A stretch of 64,000 nucleotides of DNA, taken from Chitinophagales bacterium. Lineage in GTDB: Bacteria; Bacteroidota; Bacteroidia; Chitinophagales; Saprospiraceae. The notes under the pieces were generated by a model. The model had not been told where the DNA came from. It ran no database searches and saw only the letters and a list, made by a program, of their open reading frames with translations. Location of the stretch: positions 62,001 to 126,000 of the forward strand of contig JAAFJY010000020.1 in assembly GCA_013299105.1 (NCBI GenBank), in the 5' to 3' direction. Below are positions 7,967-16,082 of this stretch, piece by piece. Position numbers and translations under genes: made by a program. Positions within the stretch are counted from its first letter, which is position 1. Each line of letters begins with the position of its first letter.

Positions 7967-10717
7967 TCAAGCAAAAGATTGCTTCAAAAGTTCCTCCTGC
8001 TGCTGGTCGTGTACTTTTTTGAAGCCAACTGCTGGCGAAGCACTGGCGCGGCGAGAGATGCGTTGCAAGTTGCGGTCTCCTGTTTCCAGGTTCATTTTCA
8101 CAAAAGACCAGGCTCCCATGTTAGCAGATTCCTCTTGCACCCAGATGAGTTCGGCTTTGGCGTAACGCTTCAAAATCGCGTCAACCTGCTTTTGTGGCAG
8201 CGGGTGAATTTGCTCAAGGCGCACAATGGCCACGTCTTCGCGCTTGAGTTCGGCTTTGCGCTGGGCCAGGTCGTAATAAATCTTACCCGTGCAGAACAAC
8301 ACACGCTTGATGCCTTTTGCCTCTTTATCGTCTACCGTTGGGTCGTCGATGACTTCGCGGAAGCTTTGGCCACTTTCAAACTCGCTGATATTGGACAAAC
8401 AAGCCGGGTGGCGCAACAAAGACTTGGGCGACATCACCACCGCAGGTTTGCGGAATTCCCAAGCCAACTGGCGACGCATGAAGTGAAACAAGTTGGCTGG
8501 CGTGGTCATGTTCAAGACGATCATGTTCAAGTCGGCGCAGTTTTGCAAAAAGCGTTCCAAGCGGGCGCTGGAGTGCTCTGGCCCCTGGCCTTCATAGCCG
8601 TGTGGCAACAAAAGCACCAAGCCACTTTGGCGGTTCCACTTCGACTCGGCGGCGGAGATGAACTGGTCCACCATCGTTTGAGCACCATTGAAAAAATCGC
8701 CAAACTGGCCTTCCCAGATCAAAAGGTTTTCAGGACGAGCCAAAGAATAGCCGTACTCAAATCCCATCACCGCAAACTCGCTCAACAGCGAGTTGTAGAT
8801 GTGAAACTTGCCTTGTTTGGCCTGGATATTGTCAAGACGATTGAGTTCTTGGTTGGTTTTTTCATCGTGCAAAACCACGTGGCGATGCGAGAAAGTACCG
8901 CGTTGCACGTCCTGGCCGCTCATGCGCACGTTTTTACCCTCGCACAAGATGGTGCCATATGCCAACAACTCGGCAGTACCCCAATCGAGGTTACCTTCGG
9001 CCAAGCGTTTTTTGTTGCCATCGAGCAAGCGGCTTACTTTGGTGATTGGGCGGAAATCAGCAGGTACTTTAGAAAGGTGATCCAGTATTTTGTCAAGCGT
9101 TTTGCGCTCCACACCAGTTTTGGGCGATTGGTCAAAATCCTGCTCGGTGGCATGGCGCATTTTGCTCCACTCCTCCTCCGGTTTTTGAACTTTGTAAGGC
9201 TTTGGATTTTGCTTTACTTCATCTAAACGCTCTTGTAATTCAGCCCAGAAGGTTTTCTCCAGGTCTTCGGCCAATTGTTTTTGCACCTCACCCATTTCCA
9301 CCAATTCCTTCATGTAAATATCACGAGGATTGGGGTGAGTATTGATTTTTTGGTACATATCGGGCTGGGTAAACATTGGGTCATCGCCCTCATTGTGCCC
9401 ATGCTTGCGGTAGCACACCATGTCAATAAACACGTCGGTATTGAACTCCTGGCGGAATTCCATCGACATTTCTACTGCATACAGCAAAGCCTCCGGGTCA
9501 TCGCCATTGACGTGAAAAACTGGAGCCGAAACCACACTTGCCACACCTGTACAGTAGGTAGAAGAACGTGCATCAGAGAAATCGGTGGTAAAACCGATCT
9601 GGTTGTTGATCACAAAATGGAAGGTTCCCCCAGTGTGGTACCCTTTCAGTTTGCTCATTTGGATCACCTCGTACACAATACCTTGGCCTGCTACGGCAGC
9701 GTCGCCGTGGATCAGGATAGGCAGGATTTTGTCATAATTACCTTTGTACAATTCATCGGCTTTGGCACGAGCAAAGCCTTCCACTACGGGGTTTACCGCC
9801 TCTAAATGTGAAGGGTTGGGCACCAATTCTAGGTGGACTTCCTTGCCAGTGGGGGTTTGTACTTGCGAAGAATAGCCCAAGTGGTACTTCACGTCACCAT
9901 CACCAAAGCTCTGGTCGGGAATGGCAATACCTTCAAATTCGGTAAAGATCTGCTCGTAGGTCTTCTGCATGATATTGGCCAACACGTTCAAACGACCGCG
10001 GTGAGCCATGCCGATGATCACTTCTTGCACGCCCAGTTCTGCACCGATGTTGATTGCAGCGTCCAAGCCTACAATGGTCGATTCGCCGCCTTCAAGTGAG
10101 AAGCGCTTTTGACCAATGTATTTGGTGTGCAAAAAGCGCTCGAACATCACCGCTTCGTTCAGTTTTTCGAGGATGCGCTTTTTCTTTTCGAGTGGCACAT
10201 CATAGTTGTTTTCAGGACGGCTTTTTTCGATGCGGGTACGCAGCCAGCGGCGCTTGTCGCGCTCTTGAACATGTTGAAATTCAAAGCCAATTTTGCCACA
10301 ATAGATCCGCTTGAGGTGCGCAAGGATCTCGCGCAGAGTACTGGGTTTTTCCAAACCGCACTCAGTGGCTGCATTGAAAACAGTATCGAGATCAGCTTCG
10401 CTCAAACGAAAGTCAGCCAAGTCGAGTTTAGGATCGCGGTTGCGGCGCTCACGAATGGGGTTGGTATCCGAAAGCAAATGCCCACGGTTGCGGTAGGCCG
10501 TGATCATGGCCAATACCTGAAATTCTTTGGGATTGAAAGCGGCACTGACCGACGATCCATTCGATTTGGACTGACCATTTGCCGCTTGGGCAAACTCAAA
10601 ACCTTTGAAAAAGGCGGCCCAGGTTTCATCAATTTCGGCAGGACTCTTCTGGTACTGCTCGTACATGGATTCAATGTAAGCCGGATGGGCGTTGGCAATA
10701 AACGAGTAATCGCTCAT
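7967..10717 (-). CDS. sucA: 2-oxoglutarate dehydrogenase E1 component
   Basis: A protein of 916 residues, the usual length for SucA. It is the thiamine-diphosphate-dependent decarboxylase of the 2-oxoglutarate dehydrogenase complex of the TCA cycle. It carries the N-terminal E2-binding helix (HPAYIESMYEQYQ, about 10-22), MAHRGRLNVLAN near 236, HGDAAVAGQG near 335, the cofactor segment NNQIGFTT, and the transketolase-like C-terminal half with LLPHGYEGQGPEHSSAR near 702. The E2 gene (sucB) is not next to it in this window. A 173-bp MITE-like element ends only 50 bases upstream of the start, so its promoter region borders the repeat. A terminator follows at 7909-7946. Confidence 0.97.
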   Translation of the reverse strand: MSDYSFIANAHPAYIESMYEQYQKSPAEIDETWAAFFKGFEFAQAANGQSKSNGSSVSAAFNPKEFQVLAMITAYRNRGHLLSDTNPIRERRNRDPKLDLADFRLSEADLDTVFNAATECGLEKPSTLREILAHLKRIYCGKIGFEFQHVQERDKRRWLRTRIEKSRPENNYDVPLEKKKRILEKLNEAVMFERFLHTKYIGQKRFSLEGGESTIVGLDAAINIGAELGVQEVIIGMAHRGRLNVLANIMQKTYEQIFTEFEGIAIPDQSFGDGDVKYHLGYSSQVQTPTGKEVHLELVPNPSHLEAVNPVVEGFARAKADELYKGNYDKILPILIHGDAAVAGQGIVYEVIQMSKLKGYHTGGTFHFVINNQIGFTTDFSDARSSTYCTGVASVVSAPVFHVNGDDPEALLYAVEMSMEFRQEFNTDVFIDMVCYRKHGHNEGDDPMFTQPDMYQKINTHPNPRDIYMKELVEMGEVQKQLAEDLEKTFWAELQERLDEVKQNPKPYKVQKPEEEWSKMRHATEQDFDQSPKTGVERKTLDKILDHLSKVPADFRPITKVSRLLDGNKKRLAEGNLDWGTAELLAYGTILCEGKNVRMSGQDVQRGTFSHRHVVLHDEKTNQELNRLDNIQAKQGKFHIYNSLLSEFAVMGFEYGYSLARPENLLIWEGQFGDFFNGAQTMVDQFISAAESKWNRQSGLVLLLPHGYEGQGPEHSSARLERFLQNCADLNMIVLNMTTPANLFHFMRRQLAWEFRKPAVVMSPKSLLRHPACLSNISEFESGQSFREVIDDPTVDDKEAKGIKRVLFCTGKIYYDLAQRKAELKREDVAIVRLEQIHPLPQKQVDAILKRYAKAELIWVQEESANMGAWSFVKMNLETGDRNLQRISRRASASPAVGFKKVHDQQQEELLKQSFA

Positions 10718-10769
10718 GACTGGACTTTATGGGATATGTACGAAAAAAACAGGGCGCAAAGGTCATTAA

Positions 10770-10942
10770 GAGTATGTTTAAAATCTTTTGTTTGCCGTAA
10801 ACCGGCCCAACTTCGACTACTCTTCGTTAGGAAAATGCTCATTATGCGCTGCATGACTCCGCTTTTCCTGCTACCTTTCTAAAAAGAGTTAGTCAAAATT
10901 TGACTCGTTTTCCAACTAAACCTCCAATATTTAAACATACTC
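10770..10942. mobile_element. 173-bp MITE-like element, family 2, copy A
   Basis: Ends are inverted repeats of GAGTATGTTTAAA, flanked on both sides by TAA (10767-10769 and 10943-10945). A second copy of exactly the same length and with the same TAA flanks lies at 13223-13395. It has no coding capacity. Internally, AGGAAAA and TTTTCC flank a partly palindromic centre. The 3-bp TNA-type duplication recalls IS5/IS1031-group transposition, but the parent element is not in the window. It occupies the sucA upstream region. Confidence 0.8.
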
Positions 10943-11103
10943 TAAGCTCAGTTTTTTCGCGCAGAGACTTGTTTTTTGCAAAATGCAGCGCAAAGTTAGG
11001 AAAAAGTATCGGCTTGGAATCGTAAAAAACGCCTTTTCTTGTAATTTTAGAAGCGTTTTTTTAACCTTGAAGGTAAGAACTAGAAATACTTTTTCTTTTT
11101 TTC

Positions 11104-11134
11104 TTGCACAGAATAAAAACAATAATTACTTTTG
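11104..11134 (+). promoter_or_regulatory. rpsT promoter (Bacteroidota -33/-7 type)
   Basis: TTG at 11104-11106 and TACTTTTG at 11127-11134, a full match to TANNTTTG, are separated by 20 bases. Transcription would start near 11141, leaving a leader of about 50 bases before rpsT. Confidence 0.6.
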
Positions 11135-11143
11135 CGCTCCAAT

Positions 11144-11160
11144 TGTTCGTCATACGAACA
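11144..11160 (+). promoter_or_regulatory. Hairpin at the 5' end of the rpsT leader
   Basis: TGTTCGT (11144-11150) pairs perfectly with ACGAACA (11154-11160) across a 3-base loop. It sits directly after the predicted transcription start, 29 bases before the ATG, and could be a stability element or a site for feedback control by S20. This is inferred. Confidence 0.4.
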
Positions 11161-11189
11161 CAATTTGCTTAAAAACGTGAAATTTTAAT

Positions 11190-11444
11190 ATGGCAAACCA
11201 TCAATCTTCAAAAAAGCGTATCCGTCAGGAAGCTAAGCGCCGTTTGTTGAACCGTTATTACAAGAAAACGACGCGTACCTCGATGAAGAAGTTGCGTTCA
11301 ATGACTGATAAGACGGAGGCTGAATCGTTCCTGCCCAAGGTGATCTCCATGATCGACCGCTTGGCTAAGAAAAATACTTGGCACAAAAACAAAGCATCTA
11401 ACTTGAAAAGCGGTTTGATGACTTTCGTTAGCCACCTGAAGTAA
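11190..11444 (+). CDS. rpsT: 30S ribosomal protein S20
   Basis: A basic protein of 84 residues beginning MANHQSSKKRIRQEAKR, the typical S20 N-terminus, with a C-terminal ASNLKSGLMTFV segment. S20 binds 16S rRNA early in small-subunit assembly. It is a single-gene unit: a good promoter and leader hairpin lie upstream, and the palindromic repeat at 11471-11594 and a strong terminator at 11611-11646 lie downstream. Length and sequence are normal for Bacteroidota. Confidence 0.97.
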   Translation: MANHQSSKKRIRQEAKRRLLNRYYKKTTRTSMKKLRSMTDKTEAESFLPKVISMIDRLAKKNTWHKNKASNLKSGLMTFVSHLK

Positions 11445-11470
11445 TTTCCGCCCTCGTCTACTAAGTGTTT

Positions 11471-11594
11471 GAGCTAAAATAAGCTAAACAGATTTGCTTT
11501 GAGGTTTAGCAAAAAAAGAACACAACTTCCTTTCAGTAAGTTGTTTTTCTTTTTTCACTAAACCCAAATTTGCCTACCTTATTTTTTTACGCTC
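11471..11594. repeat. Palindromic repeat, family 1, copy 2
   Basis: Same architecture as the copy at 7164-7288: GAGCTAAAATAA at one end, the inverted form at the other, and a central A-rich/T-rich hairpin with a CAACT/AGTTG stem. The loop differs slightly (TCCTTTCAGTA) and the inner arms read AAGCTAAACAGATTTG against AAGGTAGGCAAATTTG. It lies 26 bases after rpsT, between convergent genes. Confidence 0.85.
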
Positions 11595-11610
11595 ATCGTG
11601 ACGAATACGG

Positions 11611-11646
11611 AAAAAGGGCTACTCTGATGCAGGGCAGCCCTTTTTT
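11611..11646. terminator. Bidirectional terminator between rpsT and the TauE gene
   Basis: AAAAAGGGCT and AGCCCTTTTTT form a 10-bp stem with T-runs on either strand, placed between the convergent rpsT and TauE genes. Confidence 0.8.
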
Positions 11647-11714
11647 AGTTGAAAAGTTTAGGGTTGAAAAGTTTGAAGATAGGCCTGTGTGACTCTTAAA
11701 CTTTCCAACTTATG

Positions 11715-12578
11715 CTAAGACAAGCACTTGTACAAGGTATAACCCTGCGTGAGAATAATCACAAATCCCACCAGGAACATCAGTTTTTTGGTGTCCAGTT
11801 TATTGACCAACCAGGCACCAATGGGGGCTGCGATCAATCCCCCGACGATCAGTCCAAGTACGACCTGCCAGCTTTTTACTCCCATAAAAAACAGAAAAAC
11901 CCCGGTGCTGAAAAAAGCCACAAAAAACTCGGCGGTATTGACTGTACCTATCGTTTCACGGGGATTATTCCCTTGGTTCAGAATATTTGAAGTAACAATC
12001 GGTCCCCAGCCTCCGCCACCCATTGCATCCATCATCCCGCCGAAAAAACCAAGTGGAGATACCCACTTAACCCGGTCACCTGGCTCCTTTTCCAACAAAC
12101 TTTTGCGCAAAATCAAGATACCTAAGAACATCAGGTATCCGGCCAAGTAAGGACGAATAAGCTGGCCATCTAAAATATTGGACAATAGGTAGGCTCCAAG
12201 CATGGACCCTATGACTCCGGGGATGATCAAGCGGATAAACAAGCGCTTGTCTACGTTGCCCAAGTACAAATGGGAAAGCCCGGAAGCGCCAGTGGTAAAT
12301 ACCTCCGCCGTGTGGACGGCTGTGGAAGCCACCGCTGGCGGGATGCCAAGATTGAGCAGCAAGGTGGTACAAGATACCCCGTAAGCCATACCCAAAGCCC
12401 CGTCAATCAATTGAGCAATAAAACCTGCCAGCACAAACCAAAAAAATGTGCTGTCAAAACTGAATTGGAAATTCCCTTTAGCGTGGCTCCATACCTGCCA
12501 AATCAAAAAGGCAATCAATAAGCCTTTCAATGATAAAATGGTAAAGGAAATGTGCTTGTAGTTGATCTTGTCTACCAT
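11715..12578 (-). CDS. TauE/SafE family sulfite/organosulfonate exporter-like permease
   Basis: A membrane protein of 287 residues with about eight hydrophobic helices. The TauE/SafE hallmark GALGMAYGVSCTTLLLNLG is followed by ASTAVHTAEVFTTGASG, and the second half repeats the pattern (GFFGGMMDAMGGGGWGPIVTS, then TVNTAEFFVAFFSTGVF). The family moves sulfite, sulfoacetate or related anions across the inner membrane. A gene for an Rrf2 regulator lies 150 bases upstream on the same strand, which fits a sulfur-related role, since several Rrf2 proteins (such as CymR) control sulfur genes. A palindrome at 12594-12608 lies in its leader. The substrate is inferred. Confidence 0.88.
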   Translation of the reverse strand: MVDKINYKHISFTILSLKGLLIAFLIWQVWSHAKGNFQFSFDSTFFWFVLAGFIAQLIDGALGMAYGVSCTTLLLNLGIPPAVASTAVHTAEVFTTGASGLSHLYLGNVDKRLFIRLIIPGVIGSMLGAYLLSNILDGQLIRPYLAGYLMFLGILILRKSLLEKEPGDRVKWVSPLGFFGGMMDAMGGGGWGPIVTSNILNQGNNPRETIGTVNTAEFFVAFFSTGVFLFFMGVKSWQVVLGLIVGGLIAAPIGAWLVNKLDTKKLMFLVGFVIILTQGYTLYKCLS

Positions 12579-12593
12579 ATAATAAATGCGTTT

Positions 12594-12624
12594 TTGCTAC
12601 AATAGCAATTATGGCCGCAAGATA
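12594..12624 (-). promoter_or_regulatory. Putative promoter and palindromic operator of the TauE gene
   Basis: The minus strand reads TATCTTGC at 12624-12617 (a -7-like box), followed by the perfect palindrome TTGCTA-TTG-TAGCAA at 12608-12594, around the expected transcription start. The 8-mer TTGTAGCA also occurs beside the -7 box of the neighbouring Rrf2 gene, so this may be the Rrf2 operator. Confidence 0.4.
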
Positions 12625-12728
12625 AACCGGAAACTCTTTAAAGTCTAGCGATTTAGTAGGATTTTATTGTGATTTATTTATTCACTCCTCTAAAACACTC
12701 ATTCACAATCTTTTGTTAAAATTATATT

Positions 12729-13157
12729 TCACAAAACTTCTTTCTTTTGTCCGACCAATTGATTGAGCATGGTGTTTTCCAAAGCGAGGAGGGTTTGATC
12801 GCGCACAGCAATCAGGCTGGCACGCAAAGCACAGGTATTTTCGTCTGCGCAGTCTTTACAAGGCTCGTAAAAACGCAATGAGGCGCAGGGCAAGAGCGCA
12901 ATCGCCCCGTCAAACAAGCGGTAAATATCGGCCAGGCTGATCTTATCGGCACTACGCAAAAGGTAATAACCACCACCGACGCCTTGTTTGCTTGCTACCA
13001 GAGAGGCCCTTTTGAGGTCAATCAGAATCAGCTCCAGGAATTTTTTGGGGATATTTTCCTGTTCGGCAATGACTGCAGTTTTGACCAATGCTCCTTTCTC
13101 CTGGACTGCCAGGTTCATCAGTGCTTTGATGGCGTATTTTGCTTTTTGTGAAAGCAT
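12729..13157 (-). CDS. Rrf2 family transcriptional regulator
   Basis: A protein of 142 residues. It has the N-terminal winged helix typical of Rrf2 (LSQKAKYAIKALMNLA, then IAEQENIPKKFLELIL and QGVGGGYYLLR). The C-terminal part has four cysteines, C91, C100, C103 and C109; IscR and NsrR use three cysteines in this region to bind a Fe-S cluster, so cluster binding is plausible. It lies just upstream of the TauE permease on the same strand and probably controls it and itself: both genes have TTGTAGCA-containing palindromes near their starts. The signal it senses is unknown. Confidence 0.9.
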   Translation of the reverse strand: MLSQKAKYAIKALMNLAVQEKGALVKTAVIAEQENIPKKFLELILIDLKRASLVASKQGVGGGYYLLRSADKISLADIYRLFDGAIALLPCASLRFYEPCKDCADENTCALRASLIAVRDQTLLALENTMLNQLVGQKKEVL

Positions 13158-13194
13158 GTAAAAATGAGTTTAGGCAGAAAATCATTAGCCTGTG

Positions 13195-13206
13195 CTACAA
13201 AGGTAG
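13195..13206 (-). promoter_or_regulatory. Rrf2 gene -7 box inside a palindrome
   Basis: The minus strand reads CTACCTTTGTAG. TACCTTTG (13205-13198) matches TANNTTTG exactly and sits inside the palindrome CTAC-N4-GTAG, which suggests autoregulation. The family-2 element begins only 17 bases further upstream and would cover the -33 region. Confidence 0.5.
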
Positions 13207-13222
13207 TTAATTTAGCGATTAA

Positions 13223-13395
13223 GAGCATGTTTAAAATTTTTTGTTTGCCATAAAACGGCCCGATTTCGACTCACCCTTATAAAAAAGGTCGTTAGGAAAA
13301 TGCTCATCATGCGCTGCATAACTCCGCTTTTCCTGCCTCGACTAGCCAAAATTTGCCTCGTTTTCTGACTAAACCTCCAATATTTAAACAGGCTC
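13223..13395. mobile_element. 173-bp MITE-like element, family 2, copy B
   Basis: Ends GAGCATGTTTAAA and, inverted, GAGCCTGTTTAAA; flanked by TAA at 13220-13222 and 13396-13398. The length is identical to copy A (10770-10942) and much of the internal sequence is shared, including the GGAAAATGCTCAT block. It is non-coding and lies between the TetR and Rrf2 genes. Confidence 0.8.
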
Positions 13396-13407
13396 TAAAA
13401 CCTACTT

Positions 13408-14028
13408 TCAGACCTTCAACAATCCATCAAAAATCAAATTTAACAAGTAATTCAAGTTAGCCTCTACTTCAGCAGCAAGGTTTTTAGTGTCTCGCAAGTC
13501 CGGATGATTTTCTTTGGCTTTGCTTTTGATGGCTTCCCCCATCGAAGCCAAAATTTGGGCCAAGCGTGAAGTATCGGTGGCTTTGATGCTGCCATTGGCA
13601 ACGGCTTCATTGAGTAAACCCTGTAGAAAAACCTGCTCCTTGGCTTCCACATCCTTCATTTGCTCCCAAAACAAGTGTTCTACTTGTCGCAGGGTTTCCT
13701 CAGTGATGTGGGTTTGTTCTACCATGCGAACGTAGTACATGGCCCGTTCGTAGAGGAAATGCTGGATCTTTTCAACCACATTGCCAGCAATTGCCAGGGT
13801 ACTGGCTTGCAGGGTTTCCAGGAATTGGCGGGTGGCATTGGTGGTGATTTCTAGGAAAATCTCTTCCTTGTTTTTATAGTAATAATAAAGCGAAGCTTTG
13901 TTCAGGCCCACTTCTTTGGCAATATCGTCCATCGTTGTTTTCTCAAACCCATAGCGAGCGACGCATTTAAACGCCGCTTGCTGGATTTTTTCTTTGTTCA
14001 GTTCTTTTTTGGTTTTTGTCGCACTCAT
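13408..14028 (-). CDS. TetR/AcrR family transcriptional regulator
   Basis: A protein of 206 residues. The N-terminal helix-turn-helix (about 8-55) reads KIQQAAFKCVARYGFEKTTM, DDIAKEVGLNKASLYYYYKN, a clear TetR signature. The C-terminal ligand-binding part is helical and not assignable to a ligand. It is the last gene of a three-gene operon (SDR, royal-jelly-like protein, TetR): its ATG directly follows the stop codon region of the gene at 14029. It may control this operon through the 9-bp inverted repeat at 16075-16107. The family-2 MITE lies just upstream of its neighbour and ends 12 bases from its stop codon. Confidence 0.92.
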   Translation of the reverse strand: MSATKTKKELNKEKIQQAAFKCVARYGFEKTTMDDIAKEVGLNKASLYYYYKNKEEIFLEITTNATRQFLETLQASTLAIAGNVVEKIQHFLYERAMYYVRMVEQTHITEETLRQVEHLFWEQMKDVEAKEQVFLQGLLNEAVANGSIKATDTSRLAQILASMGEAIKSKAKENHPDLRDTKNLAAEVEANLNYLLNLIFDGLLKV

Positions 14029-15162
14029 TTATTTGGGTATTCTGAATCGAAAGATATAATAAGGTTTGTTTTCGGACATGTGCTTTTTGCTTTGTAACAT
14101 TTGATGCGGGATTGCTGAATCGGCCAGGTACCAATAGCCATCGCCGCCCAAGCTCAAGCCATCGGCCCAGCGGATGCGTTGATCTTTGATCAGGATCTGG
14201 CCTTTTTGGGTATCACCGTTGAGCAAATAAATGCCATTGTGGTCCACATCTGTAATCAACAAATTTTGTGCGGAGTCAGCTCGAACACCGTCTGAAAGTG
14301 GTTTTTTGCCAATCGACTCCACATTTTTGGCAATCTCTTCGGCTGACAAGTCGAAGTTCCTCACCTTGTCCAGAGAAATGCGATATGCCTCATCATGCGA
14401 CATGGCTGCGAAATAAACCCATTTTCCTGTGGGGTCAATATCCAAACCATCGATACCGGGCATTAGATCAGCCAGGCCACCAAAGAAACGCATTTTTTTG
14501 ATCTTGTTGACTGGTAGCCAACCTTGATTTGTTACACTTTCGTGGCCGTCGAGCAAACTGCGGCTACGCTTTTGCCCCAAATCATAAACGATCAATGATG
14601 GTTTTTTTCGCCAAAAACTTACGTCCGCCACCACCACTGTTTGACCATCGGGCGACACACTCAGGTCATTGAAAAAACTGCCTTTTTCGGCCACTTCGGA
14701 TGGGAAAACGTATTCATGAACCACTTGGTTCGTTTTCAAATCAAAAGCAGTCAATTTCACAGGATCAAATCCATGATTGCCATGATCGATGACCCAAAGG
14801 CGGTTTTGATGGTCACAAAATACACCTAGAGGAGTAGTCAATTGCGCTTGAAAAGCTCCGGATGGGTAAGGAATCCCCTTGCCATCCACAATTTCGAGTA
14901 GTTTTATATACTCAGGGTGACTTTCAGGGTGGACAGTAAAAAATACCCTTTGCTTCATCGCCGTATCGTTACTGGCGGCTACGTTGCCGATGGGATCGGG
15001 ATAAGCAATAACGGTTTCGAGTGATGCTTTGCCAACAATCCCAGTCCCAGAAATGTCGCTTGGATAAGGTTTGCCCCCGCCATAACGGCTGTAAGCAAAA
15101 ATCAAAAGAGCCAGCACGAGCACCAATAAAGTACCCAAGGTATATTTCAAAAAAACTTTCAT
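14029..15162 (-). CDS. Major royal jelly protein/yellow-like beta-propeller protein
   Basis: A protein of 377 residues. An N-terminal hydrophobic segment (about 5-24, TLGTLLVLVLALLIFAY) anchors or exports it. The rest matches the bacterial branch of the major royal jelly/yellow family (often named L-dopachrome tautomerase-related): LWVIDHGNHGFDPVKLTAFD, NDLSVSPDGQTVVVADVSF, GIDGLDIDPTGKWVYFAAM, SDGVRADSAQNLLITDVDHNGI and RWADGLSLGGDGYWYLAD are propeller blades. The bacterial function is unsettled; a role in binding or converting a small organic molecule is possible. It sits between an SDR gene and a TetR gene, which suggests an inducible small-molecule pathway. Confidence 0.83.
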   Translation of the reverse strand: MKVFLKYTLGTLLVLVLALLIFAYSRYGGGKPYPSDISGTGIVGKASLETVIAYPDPIGNVAASNDTAMKQRVFFTVHPESHPEYIKLLEIVDGKGIPYPSGAFQAQLTTPLGVFCDHQNRLWVIDHGNHGFDPVKLTAFDLKTNQVVHEYVFPSEVAEKGSFFNDLSVSPDGQTVVVADVSFWRKKPSLIVYDLGQKRSRSLLDGHESVTNQGWLPVNKIKKMRFFGGLADLMPGIDGLDIDPTGKWVYFAAMSHDEAYRISLDKVRNFDLSAEEIAKNVESIGKKPLSDGVRADSAQNLLITDVDHNGIYLLNGDTQKGQILIKDQRIRWADGLSLGGDGYWYLADSAIPHQMLQSKKHMSENKPYYIFRFRIPK

Positions 15163-15191
15163 GATTTGGTGGTTTGAGTGTAGGAGAGAGA

Positions 15192-16031
15192 CTACTTCAG
15201 CTTATAACTGCTGCGCACAATGGCATAAAACCAAGACTCTGGCAGTAGCTTGCGCAAAGTCAGCAGTACTGGTGCAGGTGATCCCACCGGATAGCGCAGT
15301 CTCCAGCCCGAATCATTGGCCGCTTTGAAAATTGCTTTGGCGATCACCACAGGGTCCTCTCCTTTTTCACCTGTTTCCATGCTTAACTTTACCGCAGTAT
15401 TGACCAGTTCATCATAAGCCGTAGTGCCTGCTGGCTGGATAAACTCGCGGCTTCCCCCATAAAATTCAGTTTTGGTAGCACCTGGTTCTACAATCCGCAT
15501 TTTTATACCAAACTGGCGCAATTCATAAGCCAAGCTTTCGGAGAAACCTTCCACCGCCCACTTGGTGCCGTGATAAATGCTGTACAAGGGAAAAGCGATA
15601 CGGCCACCCATCGAAGCAATTTGGATGATACTACCCCCACCCTGCGGGCGCATGTGCTTGATGGCTTCGCGGGTTACGCGCATCAAGCCGAAGACGTTGG
15701 TGTTGAACTGACGGGCAATCACATCATCGCTCATGGCTTCAAAAACACCATCCACGCCATAGCCAGCGTTGTTGACTACTGCGTCGATTTTCCCAAAGTC
15801 TTTTTCGATGGCAGCAAAAGCGGAACTGATGCTGGCATTGTCGGTCACATCAAGTTGGTAGAGCTTGATATTGTTTACGCTGCCCAGTTCTTGTTCTTTT
15901 TCGGGACTGCGCATAGTAGCGGCGACCTGCCAACCATTTTGGGCAAAATAATGGGCAGCTGCGCGACCAATGCCTGAAGAAGTTCCGGTGATTAAGGCTG
16001 TTTTCATTGACATTTTGCTTGTTGACATCAA
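15192..16031 (-). CDS. Short-chain dehydrogenase/reductase (classical SDR)
   Basis: A protein of 279 residues with the full classical SDR set: the nucleotide-binding TGTSSGIG at 15-22, NNAG at 87-90, catalytic S140 (QIAS), Y153 and K157 (YHGTK). It would use NAD(P)H to reduce or oxidise a carbonyl/alcohol; the substrate is unknown. An alternative start at MKTALITG (16007) gives the more usual N-terminus. It is the first gene of the operon with the royal-jelly-like protein and TetR. A good promoter lies at 16052-16082, overlapping an inverted repeat that could be the TetR operator. Confidence 0.93.
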   Translation of the reverse strand: MMSTSKMSMKTALITGTSSGIGRAAAHYFAQNGWQVAATMRSPEKEQELGSVNNIKLYQLDVTDNASISSAFAAIEKDFGKIDAVVNNAGYGVDGVFEAMSDDVIARQFNTNVFGLMRVTREAIKHMRPQGGGSIIQIASMGGRIAFPLYSIYHGTKWAVEGFSESLAYELRQFGIKMRIVEPGATKTEFYGGSREFIQPAGTTAYDELVNTAVKLSMETGEKGEDPVVIAKAIFKAANDSGWRLRYPVGSPAPVLLTLRKLLPESWFYAIVRSSYKLK

Positions 16032-16051
16032 TCATTTTCGATTTGATGGTA

Positions 16052-16082
16052 CAAAGATAAGGGATATTTTTCAATTTTTCAA
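16052..16082 (-). promoter_or_regulatory. Promoter of the SDR operon
   Basis: The minus strand has TTG at 16082-16080, a 20-base spacer, and TATCTTTG at 16059-16052, a full match to TANNTTTG. The start codon is 21 bases downstream. Confidence 0.6.

Noticed and set aside
7979-9226. 415-residue ORF on the plus strand inside sucA
   Set aside because: Antisense shadow of a GC-skewed, strongly coding sucA frame; no recognisable domain.
10109-10882. 257-residue plus-strand ORF opposite sucA
   Set aside because: It is a shadow of the sucA coding strand and runs into the family-2 repeat; its composition is not protein-like and it has no motifs.
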